Source: Trichuris trichiura (Eukaryota; Nematoda; Enoplea; Trichinellida; Trichuridae). From it: a stretch of 64,000 nt of DNA. Location of the stretch: NCBI GenBank assembly GCA_037903355.1, contig JBAJFE010000026.1:1550001-1614000 (forward strand). Direction: 5' to 3'. Shown here piece by piece: positions 34,240-45,150 of this stretch; position 1 is the stretch's first letter, and every line of letters begins with the position of its first letter. The position numbers and the translations under genes were made by a program. Below the pieces are notes generated by a model, which saw only the letters and a program-made list of their open reading frames with translations, was not told the DNA's origin and ran no database searches.

Positions 34240-37084
34240 CTGTTCCAGTCTATCACAACTTAAGCGCGGGAAATATTTTAAGCGTATTTTATAAAAGTTC
34301 TCTTCAAAATATGCTTCATCCCATCCTGTTTTTTGTTTTTTTGTCGCCTAACTTTAGTACACTTTTGTCATAAACTCTGGGACTCATATTTGGGAAGTAA
34401 AAGCATGCTTTGCTGTTTTTTAAATTTTCTGTTGGTTTTTGTTATCATATAATTTAGTGCATCCAAAGTAATGGGGCGGTTGCAATAGAAGCTATGCTTC
34501 CGTATGCTTTGACAAGCATGATCGTACTCTCAGCTTTTTCTATTGACTCACTCATTTAAATCACATGGATTTTTTTCGAACAAATATTTTTTAACATGTT
34601 TGATAGAGATGGTTTTAGCTGGAACTCTTTCTAGCAGCAGGTTTCGAGCACGGAATCTATCTAGTTTTATTTATTAACCTATCCTTTGAGTGAGATGTTT
34701 CCTTTATAGTACAGGCGAAATGTACGTCTTGTTGCGTTTGTTGCCTCTGAAGTCCGCATGATTTTTTAATATGCTTAAAATTGGCCTTAGTGTCCTTTTA
34801 AACTGCCATTGACCTTTTGCTTACTTATAAACTATCAGTACTAAACCGTTGTTTGAATGACAGGCGGAAAAAAGTTCTTTACGCGTTTTGAGACTTATAT
34901 CTTAGTTCATGATAAGCTTGTTCTAGGAATTTTAGCTAAATGCGCCCGTTACTCCTATAGTTGCTTATGTCACTTCAGTTTTGAAGTTTTCTTAGAAAAA
35001 ACAGTTTTCAAGTACTACAGGCTGTTAGCAATTAATAGACTTCGTTCATTGCTTTGACTGTTTGAAGATAATATGTGTTTTACGCGCCTGTGCAGATGTC
35101 TTGACTTTCCTGCTTTGACGGTTTTCGTTTAGGCCTTCTTTCCTACGTCGCGTTCCTGTAAGCAACTGGGATTTTGCCTCTTCCAAGTGCAGCAAAGAAC
35201 AGTATACCTTGTCTCACATACTTTTCTTACTTTTGATCGCTGGATAACGGGTATCTTTCGAAAGCAACAGTTTCATAAAAACGAAACGCACGTGATGTTG
35301 ATATGCCACTGTTTTTTTCTTTCCGCTGGTGCAATACTCGTCAGGTATAAAATTTATGTTCATATTCCAATGTTCTTGCTAAGGGAAGCTCGATGAGGAA
35401 CTCTTCAATTGAAATCTACGTTGCAGTCAGGCGAATGCTGCTCTGTGCAGGCCTCAAGTGTTGGTCGTTCAAGTAGTCATTGTTTGTGAATATGCATGCA
35501 AGCTAAGCAACCTAAACTTAAAGTAATTTAAATTAACGAAAGTTTAGATCGCTCACAAAATGGTGGAAGCTCAGTCTTTATGTTCGATATTTCATTTTAA
35601 ACTTATAATCATTGCTATGTCAACGTCTGGTTCGGGATTAAGTCTGTGGCATAGTAAAGAGTAGACATAACTTGCTGGCACAGACATAAGTTTCTATATT
35701 TTTTTATGTTCTACTTAGTTCCGACGGAGTGTAAATAATACCTTTGAAATATTTGCATCAGACACCTATTTATGAAAGTCAGAAATTTCATGTTTTTTTA
35801 CCGTCAAACAACTTGTTCAGTTATTTATCCACGACGAAGGTAGCGGACTCAACCTTGTCTTGTCATTATTATGACGTCATAGCATTGTCGCAGCTTTTTC
35901 CAAGAACTTCGATTATAATTTCCACCTTCAAGCGTAGGTACTTGACTTAACAGATTGCCTAAATTTCTATTCCCTTTGAAAACATAGCTTTTTGGTACGG
36001 GACAAGGGAATTTTATGTAGGGTATATAATTCTATTGTTACGGAAGCGTCCCATTATTACAACCGAGAAAGTTTGGCAGCGGAGCTTTCGGGTGACGCCT
36101 TCGCGCATCTTCTGCGCCTTTCAGCCTATCCCAAACCACTACCAAGTGATCGCAAACAACTTATTTGCAAAAACGCGTAACACTAAATGCACTAAAGGAA
36201 GTGGAGCTTTTCTCCGCAACGGCTGTACGGTCAGCGACTTAAAGGTTATAACGAAACGCTGATGATGGAAAAGCTTTATTTAAAAAGGTATTTAAAAAGC
36301 TTTATTTAAAAAGGTCCATTTGACAAAGTTTAGTACTCTGCAAACAAAAATAGCTTGCCATCACGTGGGGGAAATCTCGTTCGCCGTTAGAGCCATATTA
36401 GCCATCAATAACGAAAATCAACCCGGTTAGCAGTGCGAAACAATGACTCCCGTAATCTCAAATTACTCCTATTCATTCTAAGTAATATGGACCACGGTTA
36501 GGCACAAGTTGCTTCTTGTCCATCATCCTGTATTTTTTTCTTCTAAATTTTTTTTGCGATATTTCCAACCTGTTTTGTGAATAACGTTTATTGCAAAAAC
36601 GTTAATACGAAGCTCTCTGGTCTCTCCTTGACTCATCATCAGCGCAATTTGCGCCCCCGTCGGGTCGGTCTTCATGGTTGCAAGCCATTTTATCCGACTA
36701 ATTTTGGCAGAGACCTGTATCATTCTACATTCGTCTCTGCAATAACACTAGTCGAGCTCAGTATATGTACAATATCCCTCCTGTTATTTCTTCAATGCTG
36801 TTTCGCAGCGAGCATTTTAAGAAACCGGAAAACGGCGAGAGGAAAATGCCCCACCCTCAGCGAGCCAGTAAAGTGGGAAGATCGCAAGTGAGTTCATATT
36901 CTCGTTCAAAATAACATAATGACACATTTGGTCACTGAACTTTATGTTTTTGTTATCGTCTCTTCTTTTTCAGTGGAGTTTGCCTAAAAATATTTCAACA
37001 AATATAGTAAGGAGTTAAATAAAAATATGATTGCACTAATCAATTTACACTTTTAAAGAGCAGCAATAAAAACGGTAATGGCTA
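34240..37084. other. Gene-free interval
   Basis: No gene is supported. Contains a short duplication (AAGCTTTATTTAAAAAGGT twice near 36,270-36,320) and an open stretch at 36,577-36,891 without recognisable similarity. Confidence 0.4.
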
Positions 37085-37220
37085 CTTAGATTTATCTTTT
37101 AATTTTATCAGCAAAGAAATAGGTTCAGAGATTATCAATTGGCAGCGAGCCAAATGTAGATAAATTTTACTGATAAAACGCAACCTCGCTCGCAAGTCGA
37201 CATTTTGCCTCGAGGAATAG

Positions 37221-38538
37221 CCGTTAAACGCGCAGTCAGTAACATCATTTCGCGAGGTTAAGCAAACATTATCATCCAGTGATAACCTTATCTTCATTTG
37301 ACCCGTTTTCGTGCTTCCACGTTAGCGCCGTACATTGAAGTCGTTGCGTTAACGCCGAACAGTCGAACGAAACAACACGAGTGGCTGCATTGGAGCATCA
37401 TCGACCACAGTGGCAATTTCGACGCTCCAGAAGATAAAGTAAGTAAAAAACTTCTTTTAATATCTTTCTAAATCAGCTGTGATGATCGCATATTCAACTT
37501 ATGCGTTGAGTATTCAACGACTATGCGAAAAAGTCACATACGAGTTTGTTTCGGTTAACTAAGCGGGTGTTTATCGTAACTAGCGAACGCAAATCATCAA
37601 TCCGCGAAACCTTTTTATTATATCTTCGCGTACGGGCATCACAAGAACATTTTCCCACCGTCATATAAAATAATGACTCGTGAATCCGTTTTATTGACAA
37701 TCTCCTTCGTAAAAAAGCTCGGTGCAAACAAAGCGACGTATCCATTATTTCTGACTTTGACGGGACTGTTGAATATTTGATGAGAGAATGTTATGGAGTG
37801 TCACAGATTAGTTTATTACCGATACAGCGATGTGTTGGGCAGATGCTGCAATATGCTCTGGAAGTCTGTGTGAGCTATTGATAATGTGAACATAAAATAT
37901 CCAAACCGGTCACCTGTCTACTCCACTCACTGCAACAGACATTCAACCACCTCACCGACATTCTATTCAACCGATTCTACCGTCCCGAAGATAAAGTAAG
38001 TCTAGTTTTTTTCATTCCCTTTGTGTACAAATATGGCAATAACTTTCACGTGTGCAAAGTAATAGTTTCTATTGAACCTTTACGCACAGCTTATGTACAC
38101 TGCAATACATTGAAACTGCAGAAAGCTTAGCTTTGACATTTTTGTTCTTATCTTAATGTTTAAGTAGAGATTTGCAAGGGCATTTAATCCATTTCTACCA
38201 TTATTTAAATAATTGTGATTACCTCATGTTTTTTCTCAGTAAAAGATTCTTCGTAGCAGCTAATTGACTTACGGTGGTTAAACAGTTACCATTATGCAGT
38301 GAAAAATGCTTGTTTGAACTTTTGTAACAGGCGTATAGGTTTTCGTGGTCAATGAATGAGTATCTTTGCGAGAAGCCAAACTGACTATTCTGGTCTTTGT
38401 CAAGTGAGCGTTCAATGAAAGTTCCGTAGATTCAATAAATGTCATTAACTGTCACACAAGAACAGAATATATGCCATTCAATTGTGCAACGGGGCAGAGC
38501 CGGCAAATTTCGACATTTTCGACGTCCCCGAAGATGAA
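37221..38538 (+). pseudogene. Left copy of unrecognised multi-exon gene, frameshifted
   Basis: Exon-like blocks end at 37438, 37995 and 38538, each just before a GTAAGT donor and each ending with a PED(K/E) tail: FDAPEDK, RPEDK, FDVPEDE. The first block shares NSRTKQHEWLHWSIIDHSG exactly with the right copy, but is 218 instead of 219 bases; one A is missing in the run before CCTTATCTTCATTTG, which breaks the frame. I do not recognise the protein. A possible last exon follows a TGTGCAG near 38,798 (WLLKKSIRL, stop). Confidence 0.4.
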
Positions 38539-38939
38539 GTAAGTACATCAGTTTTTCTTCATTACATTTTTCAATTCATTTTTACAAACAGCCACATAAT
38601 AACAGCTAGCTGAAATACATGATAGTGTAAAATAGCATAGTTAGTTCCAACTAAAATGATAAATTGAAACTTCAACGCTGTTTTATGCCTCAGTTTTACA
38701 TTCACGTCAACAGAGGGCAAATGTTTATCTGTATAAGGCACCGCAAATCATTGCTGAATTTTGTAGTTGTTTTGATTGCTCTTTCTTAACTGTGCAGTGG
38801 CTTCTCAAGAAATCTATTCGTCTCTGAATGGTGAGCTGCAATTGCATATCTGCTTAGGTTGACCCTTCCGAGTGATTAGAACTTTATAGTGCCATAAATA
38901 TTGTGCATAATTTTCTATTATATACAAGAACAAACATAA

Positions 38940-39500
38940 TTGTGGTACGGAAAAACTACCTGTTAAATATTTATTTGGCGAAGCTTTCGGGAAACGCCGG
39001 TTCTCGTCTTCAGCGCGTGAAAAATGCCAGAGCGAATTCTGACATAGCACTGGGCTGATGAAGTGCTTTATAACGCATGAGTCTTGGGAAGTTTTTAAGC
39101 ACGTTGGCACATAGGTTCCAGGAGCACATCAGGTCCCTAACGAGGTACAGGAATGCAGTTAATCGACTGGACGGAGAATCGTCCAATATATCACGTGGAC
39201 GTCCGCCCACACTAGATCCGCGAAATGCTATGGAGCAGGCCATCCAGACTTCAGCGGTAGCACAGCACGCAGCGCGGTGCAAAGGTCAACTGCGTGCGAA
39301 GATGCCGTGTAAAGAGAGGTAATTTATAATTGGGAAGATAAAAGAAGCACTTCATATAAAATTCAACTCTAACATCAACAGGGACAGTGGCATCTGCTAT
39401 GCCAGGATTCGCTCTTCCACGCGCTGAAGACGGGAACCGGCGTTTCCCGGAAGCTTCGCCAAATAAATATTTAACGGGTAGTTTTTCCGTACCAGAATTA
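38940..39500. mobile_element. Penelope-like remnant 1 (inverted arms, GIY-YIG fragment)
   Basis: Inverted arms of about 110 bases (38940-39050 and 39391-39500) flank a fragment reading LAHRFQEHIRSLTRYRNAVN...AMEQAIQTSAVAQHA, then KIKEALHIKFNSNINRDSG. This is the usual C-terminal part of the GIY-YIG endonuclease tail of Penelope-like retroelements. No reverse transcriptase is left. Arms contain CTGAAGA plus a hairpin and a GAAAGC-like box, mirrored in both. Confidence 0.65.
39421..39463 (+). ncRNA. Hammerhead-like core in the right arm of remnant 1
   Basis: Reads CTGAAGA, then a hairpin of CGGGAA and TTCCCG around CCGGCGT, then GAAGCTTCGC. This follows the CUGANGA / stem II / GAAA order of hammerhead ribozymes known from Penelope-like elements, but the last box has GAAG instead of GAAA and no clear cleavage triplet was found. 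Mirror copies lie at about 38,979-39,017 (minus), 44,198-44,230 (minus) and 45,058-45,100 (plus), each with a different single defect. Confidence 0.3.
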
Positions 39501-42469
39501 TGTTATTTCACGCACCTGTTAGAAGGAGTTCTGTTTTCAGTGCAATATGTAAGAACTGTTCATAAAAATGAGGTTTATTTGCTACGAGGTGAAAGAGTAG
39601 GACGATGTTTGGCGGCTTCTTTGTTCTTTGGAACTTCAAATGTTTCAATTGTACTGAGGGAAAAATGTCATACTGAGAAATCAGACTGACAAGGAAAGCA
39701 AACCTGAACTATGTGACGCATATGCGAAAATGCTGATCGTAACAGCCCTTACGATTGTATATCCGAATGAGTGATCCAGCTAAATTTTTAAGAAATAATC
39801 CATCATTCTCTGTAGACAGAGTTAAAAATGTTACGCGTAAGTACGATGTCTGCTGTTGTAGCTTCCTCTTTTCCACGTTGTTCTTTTCCATCGCTGTAGT
39901 ACGACTTAATTGTTATTAGCGCTTTTCTTCACAACTGCAGTTATGATTTCTTCAGAATATATCCAGTCACGTCATTCTCAGTCTTAGCAGCTCAGCAGCT
40001 TTGTGCAAGAGGTCATATTCTATCAGTCAACTCATCATTTGTCTTAATAGGTTACACAATCCTCCGTTTTAGTTTGTTTACGTTTCACACTTTTCAGCTA
40101 TTTCTCGTACAGCTTCTTCTAATGATTTGTTTCTTACTACACAACTTTCTCCTTTCATAGTCACGTAAACTTTTAATAGTGTCTTGAAGCTCTCCCTACC
40201 CTTAATCGTCTTTCGCTTTTCCTCATGAAAAACGTAAGTTCATGCAGGATAAAAATAGGTGGTTATTCTGAAAATGCATCACGAGATAGCTAATTATTCC
40301 TGTGTACTTCTATCCATTTTTTTAGTTGCTCTCCAAAAAGTTTCTGTACTATCAACAGATTACCTTCAATTGAATAATTTACAGTTTTTATTCTTGGTAG
40401 TAGAAGTATCAAGTAGCAGTGCCTTTAGGACTTTCCTGTTATTTATTATTCAACATACACACAAGTCATTCTGGTAAGGACCGACAAGATTGTTCTCTGA
40501 AAGCTGCACTGTTTAATACTCTGTTAGGTTAGAAGTTCATAAATTCAGGCATGACTGTGCCTGTTGATAAGCATCCTATACTGAAAGCCTTCGATTAGCA
40601 TTCACATAGATTAAACAGGACTGTTATGAGGTAGATATCAATACAGCAGATTGTTTTCTCATTTCTCATTGAACAGATCTGCGTCATTGTATAATGAGCA
40701 TGTAAAGTCGTCTTTACAGAACTCACTCCTTTCAAGAACTTTTTGCCTTACTTTTACCCACGAAGCAATAAATGTATCTAATAATAGGTAGATATTAGAA
40801 GAATCGTAGTGATATGACCCAAATTTTTAAATGTTCATAAAAGTTTCCTTATAATTGAACATACTGGTTTATTGCACTTTCCCTGTATTGCATAGTATGA
40901 ATACAAGATAGAATCATTTGTTGAATTATAAAAGAAACAGAGCTTTTAGAGATAGCCTTTCCAGTTGTTAGCGCCAACAACTGTAAAAAATCTGTTTCTT
41001 TTAAACTTCAACAAATGGTTCTATCTTGTATCAATATTATTAATTTTAAGGAAACCATTTTGAAGAGCCATACTTTCACATTTTCTACAGTGCGTATCAC
41101 ATTTTCTGCTGCTTTCGTTCATTTTCACTGTTTTCTTTGTTTGCTTAAACTTCAAAGAACAAGAAAATGTATCAAATAGAGGACGAAACAATACGCTTTT
41201 CTCGACGATTATTTTTGTAACTTGGCAAGCAATTCTGATTCGGCTTTGTATTCATTTCGTCAACCGTTACAGTATTAGCTCCTCTCCGTTCTGCCTTTCA
41301 AGTATTAGTGGTAATTTGATCTATCTGAAAGTGTGGCTTTTCTCTACGAGAGTATGTAGAATTTCGTAGGTTCAAACTATGAGTTGCTCTTCTGTGTCCG
41401 GTTACGAAACTGATCTACTTGCTAATCTTTTACGCAAAGTTCAGTTTACCAACTTTAATCCTTCCTTATTTCGTCAAATTCATTCGCTGTATAGGATAGG
41501 AGTTAGTTATTCATCAGATCTTGAAAACATTTGCTGAAAAAGTAGTAGAGCTGTTAATTTTTGCATCCAGTTTGTAGTGTTACTTGAAGTTTTTTCAACC
41601 TCTGCAAGAAGCCTTTCGCTATACGAGAAGTCCCGTGAGAATGCCATTCTTTTGAAAATTATGGTTTCAGTAGACAACAAAGTAGTTTCCTTCTAACATA
41701 CAGAAGTAAATCATTTTCTAAATGTGGAAAGCTAATGCCGTTGTTCAGCATTTGAGCGAGATGCAATTGTTCTACGTGAACAAGTTTGCTTAGCACGGTC
41801 ATATTGCCATCGTGAACTTTTCATCTGATTTTGCTTTTGCTAAGCTTAGATTTTACTCGCAACGCTGCTAAAAACAGTATAATTAGAATCGACATGTTTA
41901 ATTCAACTTCACTCGCTCTGTTCATCATATTAATACATAAAAGGATTGTTCGACTTCACAAGTTATACCATATCATTGTCATCTGCTTCGAATTACACCT
42001 GCTAAAGCCACGTTCAACTCCGCTGCTATAAAGTTGGAACAAAGTTGTTCTCAGAAGTCTGATATCAATAACTACATAGCCACTGCAATATACAGACTGG
42101 TCAAGAAAGAGCAATCTGCTTTTAGTCATACCTATAAATGCTAACAAAGAAAAGCATCTTTTTTCAGAGAAAACATGAAATTTTATTCAGTGATATGTAG
42201 TGAATTAAATAGCAATCATAGCTCTCATAGGTCGTAAGAATTGTTTCTTTTTCATTCACTGTCTCTGAAAGGATTTTAGTACTTGCAAAAATTTTGAGTT
42301 GATTATTGAGGTAGAAATATATTACAACTTTAATTAGAGAAATTCCGTTGGAAATGTCTTACTAAAAGTTACTATTAATCTGTCAAATCAGCCAGATAGG
42401 ACGGACATCAAAAATGCAAGCTAGAAATTAACTGAATTGCAGAGAGAAGGTAACTGATAATAGCTAATG
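39501..42469. other. Gene-free interval inside the inverted duplication
   Basis: AT-rich, without supported genes; it holds the hairpin at 40,902-41,030. No internal reverse transcriptase or transposase could be read on either strand. Confidence 0.4.
40902..41030. repeat. 129-base hairpin (MITE-like)
   Basis: TACAAGATAGAATCATTTG at the left mirrors CAAATGGTTCTATCTTGTA at the right; inner parts (AAAGAAACAGAG with CTGTTTCTTT, and CAGTTGTT with AACAACTG) continue the pairing to near the centre. No coding capacity. Size suggests a miniature inverted-repeat element. Confidence 0.65.
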
Positions 42470-42770
42470 CTGAATGAGAGACGAGCTAGATAGGAACACG
42501 TAAGTAGCACCAGGAAGTATGGAAACAGGTAAGTCGGAAGCGGCGGACAGGTAAGCATGCAACAGACAGCAGGTAAGTAAAAAGGTTGCAGCAGGAGCAA
42601 AGGAAACAGGTAAGTCGGAAGCGGCGAACAGGTAAGCACCCAACGGACAGCAGGTAAGTCGCAGCAGGAGGAAAGGAAACAGGTAAGTCGGAAGCGGCGA
42701 GCAGGTAGGTAACGGACGCGTCAGAAGGTAGGTGGAAGCAGGTAAGTCACAGGCGAAAAAAGACGGCTCC
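42470..42770 (+). repeat. Minisatellite rich in CAGGTAAG (left)
   Basis: Units of roughly 73-78 bases repeat GGAAACAGGTAAGTCGG, GCGGCGAACAGGTAAGC and GACAGCAGGTAAGT. CAGGTAAG occurs eight times exactly, with further variants (GGTAGGT). The motif equals the consensus 5' splice site. No credible protein is encoded. Confidence 0.85.
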
Positions 42771-43144
42771 ACAAACAGGGTGCTTTTTCTAAAAAACAAA
42801 TTTATCTCTTTGACGTATTGTTTAAAAGAAAAAATATTTTTAAAAAACAAAAGTTGTTTTTTAGCAAAAAACTGAGCACTTATGACGTATTTTCCTAAAA
42901 AACAATTGAGTAAACATTACTTCCTTATTTTCTCTTATCGGCTTATCGCACTATTCTATTGTCTTTTCCATTGTTATAGCGATGATAGGCGTTATCTGCA
43001 GTTTTTAAAAAGTGACGTCATAGGGGCAAAAATTTAAAAAACCACTATGTAAACAAAAATTAAAAAACTCGCGTTTTTTAAATAAAAAACCAACCCAAAA
43101 AATAATATTCAAAATAATTCCTTACCGGATCTATTCTGGCCTGT

Positions 43145-43400
43145 CCTCCTCGCTTTGTGACTTACCTGCTTTCACCTACCTTTTCACGTGTCCGTACTTA
43201 CCTGCTCGCCGCTTCTGACTTACCTGCTCACCGCTTCCGGCTTACCTGTTTCCTCTCCTCCTGCTACGACTTACCTGTTTGTACTTACCTGCTCGCCGCT
43301 ACTGACTTACCTGTTTCCTTTCCTCCTGCTGCGACTTACCTGTTTGTACTTACCTTTCCTTCGGTTGTAACTTACCTTTTTCCACTTACTTCTTGTCTAT
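43145..43400 (-). repeat. Minisatellite rich in CAGGTAAG (right, inverted)
   Basis: This is the mirror partner of the left array: CTTACCTG occurs eight times exactly on the plus strand, in the same neighbourhoods (GCTCGCCGCTTC, TTTCCTTTCCTCCTGCTGCGA). The 375 bases between the arrays are AT-rich with several CTAAAAAACAA-like runs. Confidence 0.85.
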
Positions 43401-44156
43401 TTGTGACTTCATTGTTCCTACTTAACTTTGTTTTGTTTTTAAGTTACTCAATTGCTGTATACAGCTAAGATTTGACTCGTTTACAGTAAGATCTTACATA
43501 AGAGCAATAGCCTATGTAGAATATCGTACCTAATATTAACCTGCTTATTTTTGGAAAACATTGCAATCCTGCCAATCTGTTGAAAATGCTTACTGTAACT
43601 GCATTTCTTGAGGAGTACGTGAGAACGACTCAAAAAAATTGTATCGTCATGAATGCTAACATGCAAAATTATTGAAACTTGTGCATGGAAAAAATACTTG
43701 AGCGGGTGGAAATGGGAATATACAAATCTCTACAGAAGCAACACGACAACTAAGAGCAAAAATGAGCAAAGAGCAAGTAATGAGGACCAGTTCCAAAGGG
43801 ATTTTGAGTCGATATGAAAAATTTGACAGCCACTGGGAAGATAGCTCAAGGACAACATAGCGATAAAGAAAAGTGCACTCAATAGGCAAACATGAAAAAA
43901 CGGTTGTTCCTAACTAGCTTTCTCATTGTCTATTCGATGCCTGCATGTGGTTGTTTGGTGAAACTAGACCAGAAAAAAGGGAAAGAAGATAAGAGAAAAT
44001 GACCGCAACCAAAAACGAGTTCTGAAAACAAAAATTGTGATATGCCTTGCGCAGCACACACACAATGGATTCCTTCTTAAGTTTATTGTTAGTGTAAACT
44101 TATGAAACCTTAGAGGATACCTCCGTTAAACTTTCGATACTTACGCGTTAACATTA
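43401..44156. other. Gene-free interval
   Basis: No coding exon or RNA gene is recognisable between the right minisatellite and the second Penelope-like remnant. Confidence 0.45.
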
Positions 44157-45150
44157 TGGTACGGACAAACTACCCGTTAAACGTTTTGTTAATTTTGCGA
44201 AGCTTTCGGTTAATTCCTGTTCCCGTCTTCACCGCATGAAAGTGACAGAGAAAATCCTGGCATGGCATTATGTAGGACAAGTGCTTTAAACCGCAGAGAA
44301 ATTGGGTAGCTTTAAATGAGTAATAAAAATCAAAAGGCTTGGGGACAGACTGGGTTTCAGGGTCTGGTTCAGAAGAAACCCAAATCTCTGTTCCATTCTA
44401 CACAGAGACAAAGAAAAGGTGCCACTGGACCAGTGCCCTGGAGTGGCTTACGAAATCAAATGTGGATGTTCAGCTTCATACATTGGAGAAACATATAATA
44501 CTTTAGGCACATAGGTTCCAGGAGCACATGACGTCCTTAAAGAAGTACAGGAATGCAGTTAACTGACTGAACAGAGAACCGTCCATTAGGTCACGTGGAC
44601 ACTAGATCTACGAGATGCTATGGAGCAAGCCGTCCAGACCTCAGCGGTAGCACAGCATGCAACGCAGTGCACGGTTCAACTGCGTGCAAAAGTGCTGTGT
44701 AAAGGCATTTTAGGATTAGGAAGATAAAAGAAGCACTTTATATAAAATTCAATTCAAACATCAACAGGGACAGTGGCATTGCAGTAAGTGACTCCTAGAC
44801 CAACATCATCAGGGTTACAAACTGCTCTGCTTACATGAATCGCCCGCGCAGGGCTAATAATGGTGCTCGACGGTGTCTTGGCAAATTTCCACAGCCCCCA
44901 ACTGCCCTTGTTCCCCACTTTCCTTTTTCTTTTCCTTCCCTTCCATTTCCCTTCACCCTCATTTTAATTTTGTTATTCATTTAGAACGACCCAAGTTCTC
45001 CGCAGTTTAAAGCACTTGTCCTAAATAATGTCATGCCAGGATTCTCTCTGTCACTCTCATGCGCTGAAGACGGGAACCGGAGTTTCCCAAAGACTTCGCA
45101 AAATTTATAAAACGGTGAATGGGTAGTTTGTCCGACTATAATATTAATTC
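44157..45150. mobile_element. Penelope-like remnant 2 (inverted arms, GIY-YIG fragment)
   Basis: Arms of about 145 bases (44157-44300 and 45000-45150) are inverted and related to those of remnant 1 (TACGGACAAACTACCCGTTAAA, shown shortened as GACAAACTACCCGTT). Inside, frames broken by stops read PGVVYEIKCGCSASYIGET and then RFQEHMTSLKKYRNAVN, which give the GIY-YIG start region missing from remnant 1. An extra 240 bases with a pyrimidine-rich tract (44,900-44,970) separate the fragment from the right arm. Confidence 0.65.

Noticed and set aside
36523..36891. Overlapping open frames on both strands
   Set aside because: No similarity, no splice logic, and stop-free length within chance for the region.
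42421..43468. Long LTC-PLPTYLFP and TYLLAASDLP repeat proteins read from the minisatellites
   Set aside because: They are translations of the CAGGTAAG repeat array, present on both strands by mirror symmetry, with no start context or domain.
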